This document shows positions 1 through 8,373 of a DNA stretch of 64,000 nt, one piece after another. The stretch is from an uncultured Clostridia bacterium (GTDB lineage: Bacteria > Bacillota > Clostridia > Christensenellales > Pumilibacteraceae). Position numbers and translations under genes: made by a program. Every line of letters starts with the position of its first letter. Position 1 is the first letter of the stretch. Under the pieces are notes generated by a model. That model was not told the DNA's origin. It searched no databases and saw only the letters and a list, made by a program, of their open reading frames with translations. The DNA is taken from contig CAMWLQ010000003.1 in NCBI GenBank assembly GCA_947175195.1, forward strand, positions 124,001 through 188,000, in the 5' to 3' direction.

Positions 1-711
1 CTCCCGCTCTTGCGGCTTGCCCTTGACCATTTGCGACGCGGCAACGATGGGCAGCCAGTTTTGTACGTACTGAATAGCGGTGTCCGATTTTTTGCAGAAA
101 TTTTTAAGATAGAACTCGGCGGTTTTGTCGTCGCCGGCAAGCTTGAACAGCAGGTACGTGCGCGCGGTGTCGGCGGAGGCGTTGCCTATTGTGGCGTGCG
201 ACCAGTCGATTACGCACGCGCCGCCGTCGGCGGTTATAATCACGTTGGACGGGTTAAAGTCGCCGTGGCACAGCTTTTTGTGCTTGTGCATGCCGTCCAG
301 CCGCATTTGCAGCTCGTAGCGTGTTGTTGCGTCCAGTCCCGAAATCTCTATCTTGCGCGTGAACTTGGCGTGCTGCTTGTTAAGCTCGGGCGCGGTAAGC
401 CTGTGCATAGAAAGCTGAATGTCTATGAGCTTAAGGATATATTCGTCCTTCTTTTCGGGGTTTTCCTCTATCATCTTTGCAAGCGACTTGCCCTCTACGT
501 AGTCCATAACGATAGCAAGCCTGCCGTCGTCCAAGCGCTTTACCTCGTGGACCTTGGGCACGAACAGTCCCGTTTCCTCGACGCGCGTTTGGTTAAGCAC
601 CTCGTTGAATATATCCGACTTTTTGTAGTCGGCGGCAAACACTTTGTAGCAAAGGCCGCCTTCCTTGTATACCGTCTTATTGGAACGGGTTGCAATTTCG
701 GTTAATGCCAT
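1..711 (-). CDS. Aminoglycoside phosphotransferase/choline kinase-like protein (C-terminus cut by window edge)
   Basis: The first 237 residues are visible and the reading frame runs off the window at base 1. The kinase-like signature HGDFNPSNV (catalytic loop, Asp as base) is followed about ten residues later by VIDWSHA, the metal-binding Asp segment, as in APH/choline-kinase folds. The N-terminus reads as a small-lobe sequence with a YKVF strand (Lys for ATP). The start is the ATG at 711, two bases after the adhE stop, with GGAGGG inside the adhE end, so it is probably cotranscribed with adhE. The family phosphorylates small molecules (antibiotics, choline, sugars, methylthioribose); the substrate cannot be read from sequence, and resistance should not be assumed. 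Confidence 0.75.
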   Translation of the reverse strand, partial: MALTEIATRSNKTVYKEGGLCYKVFAADYKKSDIFNEVLNQTRVEETGLFVPKVHEVKRLDDGRLAIVMDYVEGKSLAKMIEENPEKKDEYILKLIDIQLSMHRLTAPELNKQHAKFTRKIEISGLDATTRYELQMRLDGMHKHKKLCHGDFNPSNVIITADGGACVIDWSHATIGNASADTARTYLLFKLAGDDKTAEFYLKNFCKKSDTAIQYVQNWLPIVAASQMVKGKPQERE

Positions 712-713
712 AA

Positions 714-3314
714 TTATTTACCCTCCTTGCCGTAGTAGGCGTTGAGATACATTTGCTTGATTTCGGCAATCATCGGATAACGCGGGTTAGCGCCCGTGCA
801 CTGATCGTCGAATGCGTCGCGGCTCATTTGGTCAAGGCTCTTCAAGAACTCCTCTTCGGACACGCCCGCGTCCTTAATGGTGGCAGGCAAGCCCACGTCT
901 TTTCGCAGGTCTTCAAGCTTGGCTATGAGTTTTTCAAACTTTTCTTCGTCGGTCTTGCCCTTGATACCCACTGTTTCCGCTACGTCGGCATAACGCCTTA
1001 AGCACACGGGATGATCGTATTGCGGGAACGTACCGATTTTGGTCGGGGCCTCTACGGCGTTAAACCGCATAACCTCCGGCAACAGCAATGCGTTTGCCAT
1101 GCCGTGCGGCAAGTGATGATATGAGCCGAGCTTGTGCGCCATCGAGTGGCAAATGCCGAGGAAGGCATTGGCAAACGCCATACCCGCCATTGTCGCGGCA
1201 TTAGCCATTTTTGCGCGCGCGGTTTCGTCCGAGCCGTTCTTGTACGCAACGGGCAAATATTCGAATATCATCTTGATAGCCTCTTTTGCAATGCCGTCCG
1301 TGTATTCGCTGGACATAACCGACGCAATCGCCTCGAGCGAGTGCACCATAGCGTCGTAACCGGAGTTGGCGGTAAGCCCCTTGGGAATACTCATCATAAG
1401 CGCGGGATCGCAAATAGCCATTTTGGGCAAAAGCTCATAATCGGCAATCGGGTATTTCATGCCCGTCGATTCGTCGGTGATAACTGCGAACGGCGTGACC
1501 TCCGAGCCGGTACCGGCAGTGGTCGTGATAGCGACAAAGTACGCCTTTTCGCCCATCTTGGGGAATTTGTAAACGCGCTTGCGAATATCCATAAAGCGCA
1601 TTGCCATATCCGCAAAATCGACCTCGGGATGCTCGTACAGTACCCACATAATCTTGCCCGCGTCGAGCGCACTGCCGCCGCCGAGCGCGACTATGGCGTC
1701 GGGCTCGAACGAGCGCATAGCCTCCGCGCCCTTCTTTGCCGAGGCAAGCGTAGGGTCGGGCTGAACGTCGCTGAACGTGGTGTTTACTATACCGAGCTCG
1801 TTGAGCCTGTCGCTTACGAGCTTGGAAAATCCGCTCTTAAACAAGAATTCATCGGTGACTATAAATACGCGCTTTTTGCCCATTTCCTTAAGCTCTTGCA
1901 AAGCGACGGGCATACAGCCTTTTTTAAAATAAACCTTTTCCGGCGCGCGGAACCACAGCATATTCTCTCTCCTTTTTGCTACTGTCTTGTAGTTTAACAA
2001 GTGCTTGACCGACACGTTTTCCGATACGGAGTTGCCGCCCCACGACCCGCAGCCGAGTGTGAGCGACGGGAGCAGTTTAAAGTTGTAAATATCGCCTATA
2101 CCGCCCTGCGCCGCAGGAGTGTTTACAAGTATACGGCATGTCTTCATAAGATCGCCGAAACGCGTAATCTTGTCGCGTGCCGAATACTCGTTGGCGTAAA
2201 TAACCGAGGTGTGACCGTAGCCGCCGTCGGCAACAAGTTTCTCCGCCTTTTTGAGCGCGTCCTCAAAGTCCTCCGCCTTGTACATTGCAAGCACGGGCGA
2301 AAGCTTTTCGTGCGCGAACGGCTCGGCAAGCTCGACGGACGTAACCTCGCCCACCAATATCCTTGCCGTTTGCGGCACTTCGAATCCGCAAAGCCCCGCT
2401 ATCGTCGGCGCGGACTGACCTACTATCTTGGCGTTGACCGAGCCGTTGATAAGTATAGTCGCGCGCACCTTATCCGTTTCTTCCTCGTTAAGGAAATACG
2501 CGCCGCGGTATGCAAGCTCCTTTTTGAACGCGTCGTACACGTCCTTCATTACGATAACCGACTGCTCGGACGCGCAAATCATACCGTTGTCGAACGATTT
2601 GCTGTGCAGTACTGACGACGCCGCAAGTTCGATATTTGCCGAGCTGTCTATAATGACGGGCGTATTGCCGGGACCGACGCCTACCGCGGGCTTGCCCGAG
2701 CTGTACGCCGCGCGCACCATGCCGGGACCGCCGGTAGCCAAAATAAGGTCGCAAGCGCTCATTACCGCACCGGACAAAGCGACGCTGGGCACGTCTATCC
2801 AGCCGATAATGCCTTCGGGCGCGCCCGCCTTGACGGCAGCGTCCAAAATGACCTTAGCCGCCGCAATCGTGCAGTTTTTGGCACGCGGGTGCGGCGAGAA
2901 TATAAGACCGTTTCTCGTCTTTAACGCGAGTAGCGCTTTGAATATAGCTGTGGACGTAGGGTTTGTGGTGGGAACGATAGCGGCAACAACGCCTACCGGC
3001 TCCGCCAAAACCTCCACTCCGTACGAATCGTCACTGCTTACCACGTCACAGGTTTTTATATCGCGGTACGCGTTGTAAATGTATTCCGCGGCGTAGTGAT
3101 TTTTAATCACCTTGTCTTCCACAATACCCATGCCGGTTTCGGCAACTGCCATTTCCGCAAGATCGAGCCTAACCTTGTCGGCAGCGGTAGCCGCTGCCAA
3201 GAATATTTTGTCAACTTGCTCCTGCGTATACGTGGAGTACTTGACTTGCGCTTCCCTAACGCGCTTTATCAGCGCTTTAAGCGACTGTTCGTCTTGTACA
3301 ATGAGTTCGTCCAT
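714..3314 (-). CDS. adhE: Bifunctional acetaldehyde-CoA/alcohol dehydrogenase
   Basis: This 866-residue two-domain enzyme reduces acetyl-CoA to acetaldehyde and then ethanol with NADH in the cytoplasm, a terminal step of mixed fermentation. The N-terminal aldehyde dehydrogenase half has the catalytic Cys in GMICASEQS and the cofactor segment GGPGMVRAAYSSGKP. The C-terminal iron-dependent half has GGGSALDAGK, then DAMVHSLEA and GICHSMAHKLG with HHLPHG, the metal-binding His set. Length is normal for AdhE. I chose the ATG at 3314 (MDELIV) rather than an in-frame ATG 72 bases upstream, because GGAGG sits just before 3314 and the upstream codons overlap the promoter and leader hairpin. It is the first gene of a two-gene unit with the phosphotransferase. 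Confidence 0.95.
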   Translation of the reverse strand: MDELIVQDEQSLKALIKRVREAQVKYSTYTQEQVDKIFLAAATAADKVRLDLAEMAVAETGMGIVEDKVIKNHYAAEYIYNAYRDIKTCDVVSSDDSYGVEVLAEPVGVVAAIVPTTNPTSTAIFKALLALKTRNGLIFSPHPRAKNCTIAAAKVILDAAVKAGAPEGIIGWIDVPSVALSGAVMSACDLILATGGPGMVRAAYSSGKPAVGVGPGNTPVIIDSSANIELAASSVLHSKSFDNGMICASEQSVIVMKDVYDAFKKELAYRGAYFLNEEETDKVRATILINGSVNAKIVGQSAPTIAGLCGFEVPQTARILVGEVTSVELAEPFAHEKLSPVLAMYKAEDFEDALKKAEKLVADGGYGHTSVIYANEYSARDKITRFGDLMKTCRILVNTPAAQGGIGDIYNFKLLPSLTLGCGSWGGNSVSENVSVKHLLNYKTVAKRRENMLWFRAPEKVYFKKGCMPVALQELKEMGKKRVFIVTDEFLFKSGFSKLVSDRLNELGIVNTTFSDVQPDPTLASAKKGAEAMRSFEPDAIVALGGGSALDAGKIMWVLYEHPEVDFADMAMRFMDIRKRVYKFPKMGEKAYFVAITTTAGTGSEVTPFAVITDESTGMKYPIADYELLPKMAICDPALMMSIPKGLTANSGYDAMVHSLEAIASVMSSEYTDGIAKEAIKMIFEYLPVAYKNGSDETARAKMANAATMAGMAFANAFLGICHSMAHKLGSYHHLPHGMANALLLPEVMRFNAVEAPTKIGTFPQYDHPVCLRRYADVAETVGIKGKTDEEKFEKLIAKLEDLRKDVGLPATIKDAGVSEEEFLKSLDQMSRDAFDDQCTGANPRYPMIAEIKQMYLNAYYGKEGK

Positions 3315-3335
3315 AATACCTCCAAAAATGTTTAG

Positions 3336-3359
3336 CCGTGCAGGCACAAACCCGCACGG
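3336..3359 (-). promoter_or_regulatory. Palindrome at the predicted adhE transcription start
   Basis: CCGTGC at 3336-3341 and GCACGG at 3354-3359 form a perfect 6-bp inverted repeat with a 12-base centre. The predicted start is near 3357, so this is either an operator or a hairpin at the extreme 5' end of the adhE mRNA. It does not match the Rex operator I would expect (TTGTGA-N6-TCACAA). Confidence 0.4.
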
Positions 3360-3363
3360 GTAT

Positions 3364-3393
3364 AGTATATTATATTTACCCCTCACTTGTCAA
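3364..3393 (-). promoter_or_regulatory. Promoter of adhE
   Basis: Minus-strand TTGACA (3388-3393), 18-bp spacer, TATACT (3364-3369). A standard housekeeping sigma promoter about 50 bases upstream of the adhE start. Confidence 0.7.
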
Positions 3394-3456
3394 GACCGAT
3401 TAGGCAACTTATTTTCAAACCGAAAAATATTTAACAAGCCAATTTATTATTTACTG

Positions 3457-3485
3457 TTGCTTTTTATTCGGCGTTATGTTACAAT
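3457..3485 (+). promoter_or_regulatory. Promoter of the aldo/keto reductase, predicting a leaderless mRNA
   Basis: TTGCTT (3457-3462), 17-bp spacer, TACAAT (3480-3485). The last -10 base is 7 bases before the ATG at 3492, so the transcript should begin at or next to the start codon. Confidence 0.6.
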
Positions 3486-3491
3486 ACCGTT

Positions 3492-4427
3492 ATGAATTAC
3501 AAAAGCATAGGCGGAATAAAATGCTCGCTACTCGCTTTGGGCAGTATGCGAATTGCAAACAAACTGCTCCACGAAAACGAGCGGCTTGTTCGCCTTGCGT
3601 TGGATATGGGTATCAACCTGTTCGACCACGCCGATATTTACGGCGGCGGCGCGTGCGAGGAGATTTACGGAAAAATCATATCGAAAAATACGGGCTTGCG
3701 CGAACAAATGGTACTTCAAACCAAGTGCGGTATTCGCGGCGGCTGGTACGACTTAAGCTACAATCATATTATAGAAAGCGTAAACGGCTCGCTTAAACGA
3801 CTGAACACCGACTATATAGACATTTTGCTGCTGCACCGCCCCGATACTCTTATGCGCCCCGAAGGCATTGCCAAAGCCTTTGACGAATTGGAAAAATCAG
3901 GCAAGGTGCGAGTATTCGGCGTCAGCAACTTTTCGGCGGCGCAAATCGATTACCTGCAAAGCTCGCTCAACCAAAAGCTGCAAGTAAACCAGCTGCAAAT
4001 GAGCGCTGCGTACTGCCCCATCATTGACAGCGGTGTCAACGCCAACGTGGTCGGCACTTGCGACCGCGCCGACGGAATATTGGAATACTGCCGCAAAAAC
4101 GGAATCACCATACAAACCTACGGCACAATGCAATGCAGCTTTACCGACGAAACGGGCTATTATTACAGCGGCGCATTTTTGACTCCGCATGCCAAAAAGA
4201 AATATTTTGCGCTCAACTTTATGTTGGAAGGGCTGGCGCAAAAGTACGACACCACGCCCGAGGCGGTTGCCATTGCTTGGATATTGCACCACCCCGCGGG
4301 TATGCAAGCGGTTATCGGCACTACTCTCGACAAGCACCTAAAGCAGTATAACGGTTGCTGCGACGTGCCGCTCACCGACTACGAATGGTACAAGATTTAC
4401 GAATCGGCCGGACATACTTTGCCGTAA
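3492..4427 (+). CDS. Aldo/keto reductase
   Basis: This 311-residue NADPH-dependent oxidoreductase has a (beta/alpha)8 barrel. Visible catalytic tetrad elements are Asp in NLFDHADIYGGG with the Tyr four residues on, Lys in LQTKCGIR and His in LLLHRPD. The C-terminal GTT-type phosphate loop reads AVIGTTLDKHL. It most resembles the YdhF-like group of aldo/keto reductases that act on carbonyl compounds; the substrate is unknown. There is no Shine-Dalgarno sequence in front of the ATG, and the promoter position suggests a leaderless transcript. It diverges from adhE. A role in carbonyl detoxification next to an aldehyde-producing AdhE would fit but is inference. Confidence 0.88.
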   Translation: MNYKSIGGIKCSLLALGSMRIANKLLHENERLVRLALDMGINLFDHADIYGGGACEEIYGKIISKNTGLREQMVLQTKCGIRGGWYDLSYNHIIESVNGSLKRLNTDYIDILLLHRPDTLMRPEGIAKAFDELEKSGKVRVFGVSNFSAAQIDYLQSSLNQKLQVNQLQMSAAYCPIIDSGVNANVVGTCDRADGILEYCRKNGITIQTYGTMQCSFTDETGYYYSGAFLTPHAKKKYFALNFMLEGLAQKYDTTPEAVAIAWILHHPAGMQAVIGTTLDKHLKQYNGCCDVPLTDYEWYKIYESAGHTLP

Positions 4428-4461
4428 ATTACAAAAAATATTAACGAGGAAAAAATATATC

Positions 4462-4887
4462 ATGAGTTCTATAGGCTGCGCAATGAGCTGGCTTTCCCTA
4501 CTGTTAAAGTCAAGCTCTAAATACAGAGAGATTTCCGCCGACGAGGGGCGCAAAGCTACCACCTCGTATTTCGGCATAACCGCGATTATAGCAAGCATAG
4601 TAACGGCAGGACTGATTTTGCTGTGCATATGGGGCGTTATCGCGCTTATAAACGGCTTAGACGACGCAGGGCTCGGCTCACTGTTGATTTGGGCTTTGGT
4701 GGCTATACTTATTATTTGCGCGCTGTTCATGCTTGCCGAATATATTTTCGGCGGGCTGATAAGCGTTGTATACCAGTTCCGTTGCAACCGCCGCCCTATC
4801 TCTTGGATAGCGCTTGTCGTGTTTGTTTTGACCGCGGGCGCGATGATAGCCGGACTTATACTGATAGTAAACGCCACGGGCATATAA
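4462..4887 (+). CDS. Small integral membrane protein, unknown function
   Basis: A 141-residue protein with a short polar N-terminus (KSSSKYREISADEGRK) and three clear hydrophobic segments at about residues 38-62, 73-95 and 115-138. GAGGA precedes the ATG. The middle resembles DUF4282-type membrane proteins (paired helices with a short charged loop), but I cannot confirm that. It follows the aldo/keto reductase by 34 bases on the same strand, and a strong terminator follows, so the two genes probably form one unit. The antisense frame is also open but lacks protein-like composition. Confidence 0.65.
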   Translation: MSSIGCAMSWLSLLLKSSSKYREISADEGRKATTSYFGITAIIASIVTAGLILLCIWGVIALINGLDDAGLGSLLIWALVAILIICALFMLAEYIFGGLISVVYQFRCNRRPISWIALVVFVLTAGAMIAGLILIVNATGI

Positions 4888-4953
4888 CAAAAATATTACA
4901 ACACAAAAAGCCGCGACAAAAAGCACACTCCCCATAGAAATTAAAGCGATAAC

Positions 4954-4988
4954 AAAAAGCTCTCGAACAAATTGTTCGAGAGCTTTTT
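4954..4988. terminator. Bidirectional terminator between convergent genes
   Basis: The arms are AAAAAGCTCTCGAAC and its complement around a short AAATT loop, with A- and T-runs at both ends. It serves the plus-strand unit ending at 4887 and the minus-strand gene ending at 5031. Confidence 0.9.
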
Positions 4989-5030
4989 ATTGCAAAAACA
5001 AGTAAGATAAATTGAAATTCGGACTTGAAA

Positions 5031-5714
5031 TTACAGCATAAAGCAAGTTAAAAACACTATAGAAAAATCATACAAACCGTGCGCAATGATTACCGACAAC
5101 AGCGAGCAGTCTTTTATAAAATATTTGCAGTAGCCAAACACACAACCGACAAGAGTAGTAAACAGCACTTGAATCAAATTGCCGTTAATTATATGCCACA
5201 GCCCGAATAAAACGGCGGCAATCAGCGGCGAAAGCCATTTGCATTTTTTCAACCAAATTTCAAACTGATTTTGTACGTATCCGCGGAATATGATTTCTTC
5301 TCCAAGCCCTATAAAAAGAATATCTTGTACAGCCGAAATTACAAAATAACCTGCGGAGGGGTCAGTATGAGACCCGACGATGCTTGTACCGCATAAAATC
5401 GGAACGATTCCCATCAATAAACACAGGATAGCGGCAATGGCAAACCCTATCAAAATTTGTAGCCACAATTTGTGTTTAGTGGGCAGCAGCTTGTTTCCTT
5501 GCGCCGTTAGTTTCATAGCGACAACGGCAACGACGGCACATGCCGCATCCACGAGCAACGTAAGACATATTCTTACTGCATATATATCGATTAGCCATAT
5601 TCCCCAAAGCGAAAACGTCAATCCAACAATCAACGTTAATGCAATGAGCAATATTATGACAGCCGATTTACTATCGGCATTTACGGGAAATATTGATTTT
5701 TTATTTTCGTCCAT
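5031..5714 (-). CDS. CPBP-family intramembrane metalloprotease-like protein
   Basis: A 227-residue multi-pass membrane protein of the CPBP (CAAX protease and bacteriocin-processing, Abi) family. The diagnostic motifs are present in order: EEIIFRGYVQ (the EExxxR glutamates), FGLWHIING (FxxxH) and a C-terminal HGLYDFS. About six hydrophobic segments are seen. The start is the ATG at 5714 with GGAG ahead; an upstream in-frame ATG lies inside the promoter. In bacteria the family cleaves prenylated or leader-bearing peptides, gives bacteriocin self-immunity, or has unknown roles. No bacteriocin gene is adjacent, so no role is assigned. Confidence 0.85.
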   Translation of the reverse strand: MDENKKSIFPVNADSKSAVIILLIALTLIVGLTFSLWGIWLIDIYAVRICLTLLVDAACAVVAVVAMKLTAQGNKLLPTKHKLWLQILIGFAIAAILCLLMGIVPILCGTSIVGSHTDPSAGYFVISAVQDILFIGLGEEIIFRGYVQNQFEIWLKKCKWLSPLIAAVLFGLWHIINGNLIQVLFTTLVGCVFGYCKYFIKDCSLLSVIIAHGLYDFSIVFLTCFML

Positions 5715-5751
5715 AGCTTTTCTCCGATAAGCTACTGTTGATAGCACAATA

Positions 5752-5780
5752 AGTATATCATAGAAATGAATGAAACTCAA
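5752..5780 (-). promoter_or_regulatory. Promoter of the CPBP protease gene
   Basis: Minus-strand TTGAGT (5775-5780), 17-bp spacer, TATACT (5752-5757), about 40 bases upstream of the start at 5714. Confidence 0.7.
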
Positions 5781-5801
5781 CTGATTATTTAATAAATATA
5801 G

Positions 5802-5827
5802 AAAAGGCGCGGCTTTATGCCACGCCT
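5802..5827 (-). terminator. Terminator of the galT-like gene
   Basis: On the minus strand AGGCGTGGC, a 5-base loop and GCCGCGCCT are followed by TTTTCTAT. It lies about 75 bases past the stop at 5903. Confidence 0.8.
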
Positions 5828-5902
5828 AATTCTCTAAATTTACGGTTTACCTAAAATCCCCTATTGGAGCTACGGCAAGCCGATAGCTTTGCACCATTGT
5901 TT

Positions 5903-7309
5903 TTACATTTGGCGAATGCCGAGGGTTGCGAGGAACTGCTCTAAGCTTGCGGGATCGATTGCGGTGGATGCGAGGATCTTTTCGCATACCAAGTCCACCT
6001 CGTCGTGAATATTGAGCTTTGCCTCGAGCTTGCTGACCGTGCCGCCCTGCGCTTTGAGCAGGCGTTCCACCGTCTTTGCAAGCGGGATTTTTGTTTCCTT
6101 GTCGTAAGGCAGCGTGCCGTCCAAGTACAGCTGCGCGGTCTTGAGCTGTTCGGACAGCTTGTTGGGCAATACAAAGTAACCCAAAATGTCCGTTATGGAA
6201 AGCGCGTCCGCTTTGATTTCCTCATAGTCGGCTGCCATGCGCGGGCGTTTGAGCCCCGCCGAGCGCAGCACTACGTCATAGCAGTACTTGCCCGCAACCT
6301 TGCGGCAAACAAGGCTGACAAAGTTTTTGCTACCGTCGTTTACTATGCGCTCGTCCGAATATCTCTTCCAAGCGCTTATAAGCTTGTCCGCAAACTCCGT
6401 CACCTTTTCGAAGTTGGAATGCGCAAACCTGATTACCGTGGAATACCAGTCCACAGTGCCCATTTCCAAGTACGGATATTCCTGCGATTTGAGCCGCGTC
6501 TTGTACCCCTGCTTAAGCATGGGCGTAGTGCGGAAACCGGTCTTTAAATGCTCGTGCGCGGTATTGAGTGCACCGCCGTTTTCGGAAAGCGAGTCGCAGC
6601 ACACAAAGCCGTCCGCGCCCACAAAGTCGGCGGCATAGGCTAATTTTTGCACGGTGTCCAGCCCGCCTTTCATCGGCGCATGCTCGGCGTTAATAAGCAC
6701 GCCGTGCTTGTCGAAATACTGGTGGCGGGAATAGCAGTATACCCATTCCTCACCCGCTATATCGCACGACACGGTGCGCATATTGGCACGCGCGCCAAAG
6801 CCCTCGTTTTCGCGGCACAGCGGGCATTTGGGATACTTGTCCGTCTTTGCCTGCGGCATAACGTTGATGATTATTTCTATTTTGCTCTTAAGCTCTTTTG
6901 CCTCCCAGCGGTCGTTTTTGGCGCACTCGTCGGGATCGACGTAGCCGCTCTTTACCGAATAGTCGTACAAAAAGTCGAACGCCTTTTGCATATTGACCGA
7001 ATAGGTATCGGAAAACAAATCGTTTACCTCGGACGGCTTGAGCATTATAGCGTCCATAATTTCGGCTTTGAGCTGAGCTACTCCGTCCGCATCGACAAGT
7101 TTTTGCTCGGTGGCGTACTGCAAAAGCGGCGCGACAAGCTTGTTGGGATTGGTCGCCGTATCGACCTCCTCGGTAGGCTGCATCGGCATAAAGTCGGCTA
7201 TCTTGAGCAAGCGGCAAATGCGCCGCGCAGCTTGTGCGCAATCCAGTTCGTCCAGCAATAGGCAGTTTTGCCCGTAAGCCAAAAGATTGGAAATTTCTTG
7301 ATCTAACAT
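5903..7309 (-). CDS. Class II galactose-1-phosphate uridylyltransferase-like protein (divergent)
   Basis: A 468-residue protein with the layout of class II GalT, which exchanges UMP between UDP-glucose and galactose-1-phosphate in the Leloir pathway. The Cys-rich KCPLCRENEGFG segment, GEEWVYCYSRHQYFDKH and NAEHAPMK match conserved class II blocks. The family's glycine-rich active-site block GGSxLSHDHFQGG is here GGALNTAHEHLKTGF, keeping a His-x-His pair but losing the QGG part. The start has a strong AAGGAG Shine-Dalgarno. No galK or galE is beside it, so physiological GalT activity is likely but not certain. A structured hairpin element lies upstream. Confidence 0.75.
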   Translation of the reverse strand: MLDQEISNLLAYGQNCLLLDELDCAQAARRICRLLKIADFMPMQPTEEVDTATNPNKLVAPLLQYATEQKLVDADGVAQLKAEIMDAIMLKPSEVNDLFSDTYSVNMQKAFDFLYDYSVKSGYVDPDECAKNDRWEAKELKSKIEIIINVMPQAKTDKYPKCPLCRENEGFGARANMRTVSCDIAGEEWVYCYSRHQYFDKHGVLINAEHAPMKGGLDTVQKLAYAADFVGADGFVCCDSLSENGGALNTAHEHLKTGFRTTPMLKQGYKTRLKSQEYPYLEMGTVDWYSTVIRFAHSNFEKVTEFADKLISAWKRYSDERIVNDGSKNFVSLVCRKVAGKYCYDVVLRSAGLKRPRMAADYEEIKADALSITDILGYFVLPNKLSEQLKTAQLYLDGTLPYDKETKIPLAKTVERLLKAQGGTVSKLEAKLNIHDEVDLVCEKILASTAIDPASLEQFLATLGIRQM

Positions 7310-7418
7310 AATATATATCTCCTTGTTTGTTTTAAGGTTGGGTAACCGTTTGTTTTACAGCTTGTAATGACTGCCGCTTTGGCAAGCAATACTAAGTGAC
7401 GCGTAGGGATTGCGTCGA

Positions 7419-7503
7419 AAATTTTTGTGATACGAAGGATATGTGTTTTGGTCGTAGCGGTGCCTACGTCCGAAACATATAGACGCACGTAGCACAAAAA
7501 TTT
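7419..7503. repeat. Long imperfect hairpin element (85 nt)
   Basis: The ends AAATTTTTGTG (7419-7429) and CACAAAAATTT (7493-7503) are perfect inverted repeats. Inside them ATATG/CATAT and CGTAG/CTACG also pair, so nearly the whole segment folds into one interrupted stem with a six-base apical loop. It lies between the rluA-type gene end (7525) and galT (7309). It could be an unusual terminator, a miniature inverted-repeat element or a leader RNA. The rest of the 215-base gap shows nothing else recognisable. Confidence 0.6.
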
Positions 7504-7524
7504 GCAGCAAGACCACGCACGAAC

Positions 7525-8358
7525 TTAGTAATTGCTTGCCTTTGGGCGGACTATGTCTATAAGGTTTTCGGTGTCGAACACCGTCCACGGAAACTCCGCA
7601 GGCGGCAGCGCAATAAACCTGAGCTTTTCGCCGGTGACGGGGTGAGCAAACACCAGCTTGTACGCCCACAGCGCGAGGTGCGGACTTTTGACCAGCTTGT
7701 CGCCGCCGTACTTTGTGTCGCCCACGATCGGACATGACAGCGCCTTTAACTGCACGCGCGCTTGGTGCGACCTGCCCGTTATAAGGTTAACCGACACAAG
7801 CGACAATCCGTCGCACTCGTCCAGCACCTTAATGTCCGACTCGGCTTTTTTTGCGCCCTCAAGCGACGACGGCACAACGGTAACGGTGTTGGTCTTTTCG
7901 TCCTTGGCAAGATAGTGCTCTATTTTTCCCTCGCGGGACGGTCTGCCGTTTACCACGGCAAGATAGGTCTTTTCAAACTCGCCGTCGGTATCTCGTATTT
8001 GTTCGCACAGCCGCGACGCCGCCTTGCTCGTTTTGGCAAACACCATTACTCCGCCGGTCGGTCTATCGAGGCGATGGACCATTCCGAGATACGCGTTGCC
8101 CGACTTGTTGTACTTTTCCACCAAGTACTTTTTGAGCATGGAAAGCAAATCGGTATCGCCGCTGCTGTCACCCTGCGTAGGCACGTTTTGCGGCTTGAGC
8201 ACAACCAACAAATGATTGTCCTCGTACAAAACGGTCACGCCGTCGGGCTCGACGGGTTGTTCCTCGTCCTTGCGCTTGCGCACAACGTCCTTGACGTCCA
8301 AACGCAGCTTAACTTTTGTGGCGGGCTTGCCGCCGTTTTTCGTGTTGTCGTTTTCCAC
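7525..8358 (-). CDS. RluA-family pseudouridine synthase
   Basis: A 277-residue RNA pseudouridine synthase of the RluA/RluC/RluD family, which isomerises uridine in rRNA or tRNA. The catalytic motif HRLDRPTGG (Asp nucleophile) is at about residue 95, and the family block GRSHQARVQL follows later. The first 40 residues are charged (KVKLRLDVKDVVRKRKDEE) and do not look like a complete S4 domain, so this is probably the short form; the target site is not deducible. It lies 15 bases downstream of the methyltransferase gene, forming an RNA-modification run with ileS upstream. Confidence 0.9.
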   Translation of the reverse strand: MENDNTKNGGKPATKVKLRLDVKDVVRKRKDEEQPVEPDGVTVLYEDNHLLVVLKPQNVPTQGDSSGDTDLLSMLKKYLVEKYNKSGNAYLGMVHRLDRPTGGVMVFAKTSKAASRLCEQIRDTDGEFEKTYLAVVNGRPSREGKIEHYLAKDEKTNTVTVVPSSLEGAKKAESDIKVLDECDGLSLVSVNLITGRSHQARVQLKALSCPIVGDTKYGGDKLVKSPHLALWAYKLVFAHPVTGEKLRFIALPPAEFPWTVFDTENLIDIVRPKASNY

Positions 8359-8373
8359 GGTTTCTCCGAAAAT

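Noticed and set aside
1..711. Aminoglycoside resistance gene
   Set aside because: Only the general kinase fold is visible; many family members act on metabolites, and the C-terminus is missing.
4338..4883. 181-codon minus-strand frame opposite the small membrane protein
   Set aside because: It overlaps the end of the aldo/keto reductase and lacks a ribosome site; the plus-strand frame has a better start, hydrophobic pattern and terminator.
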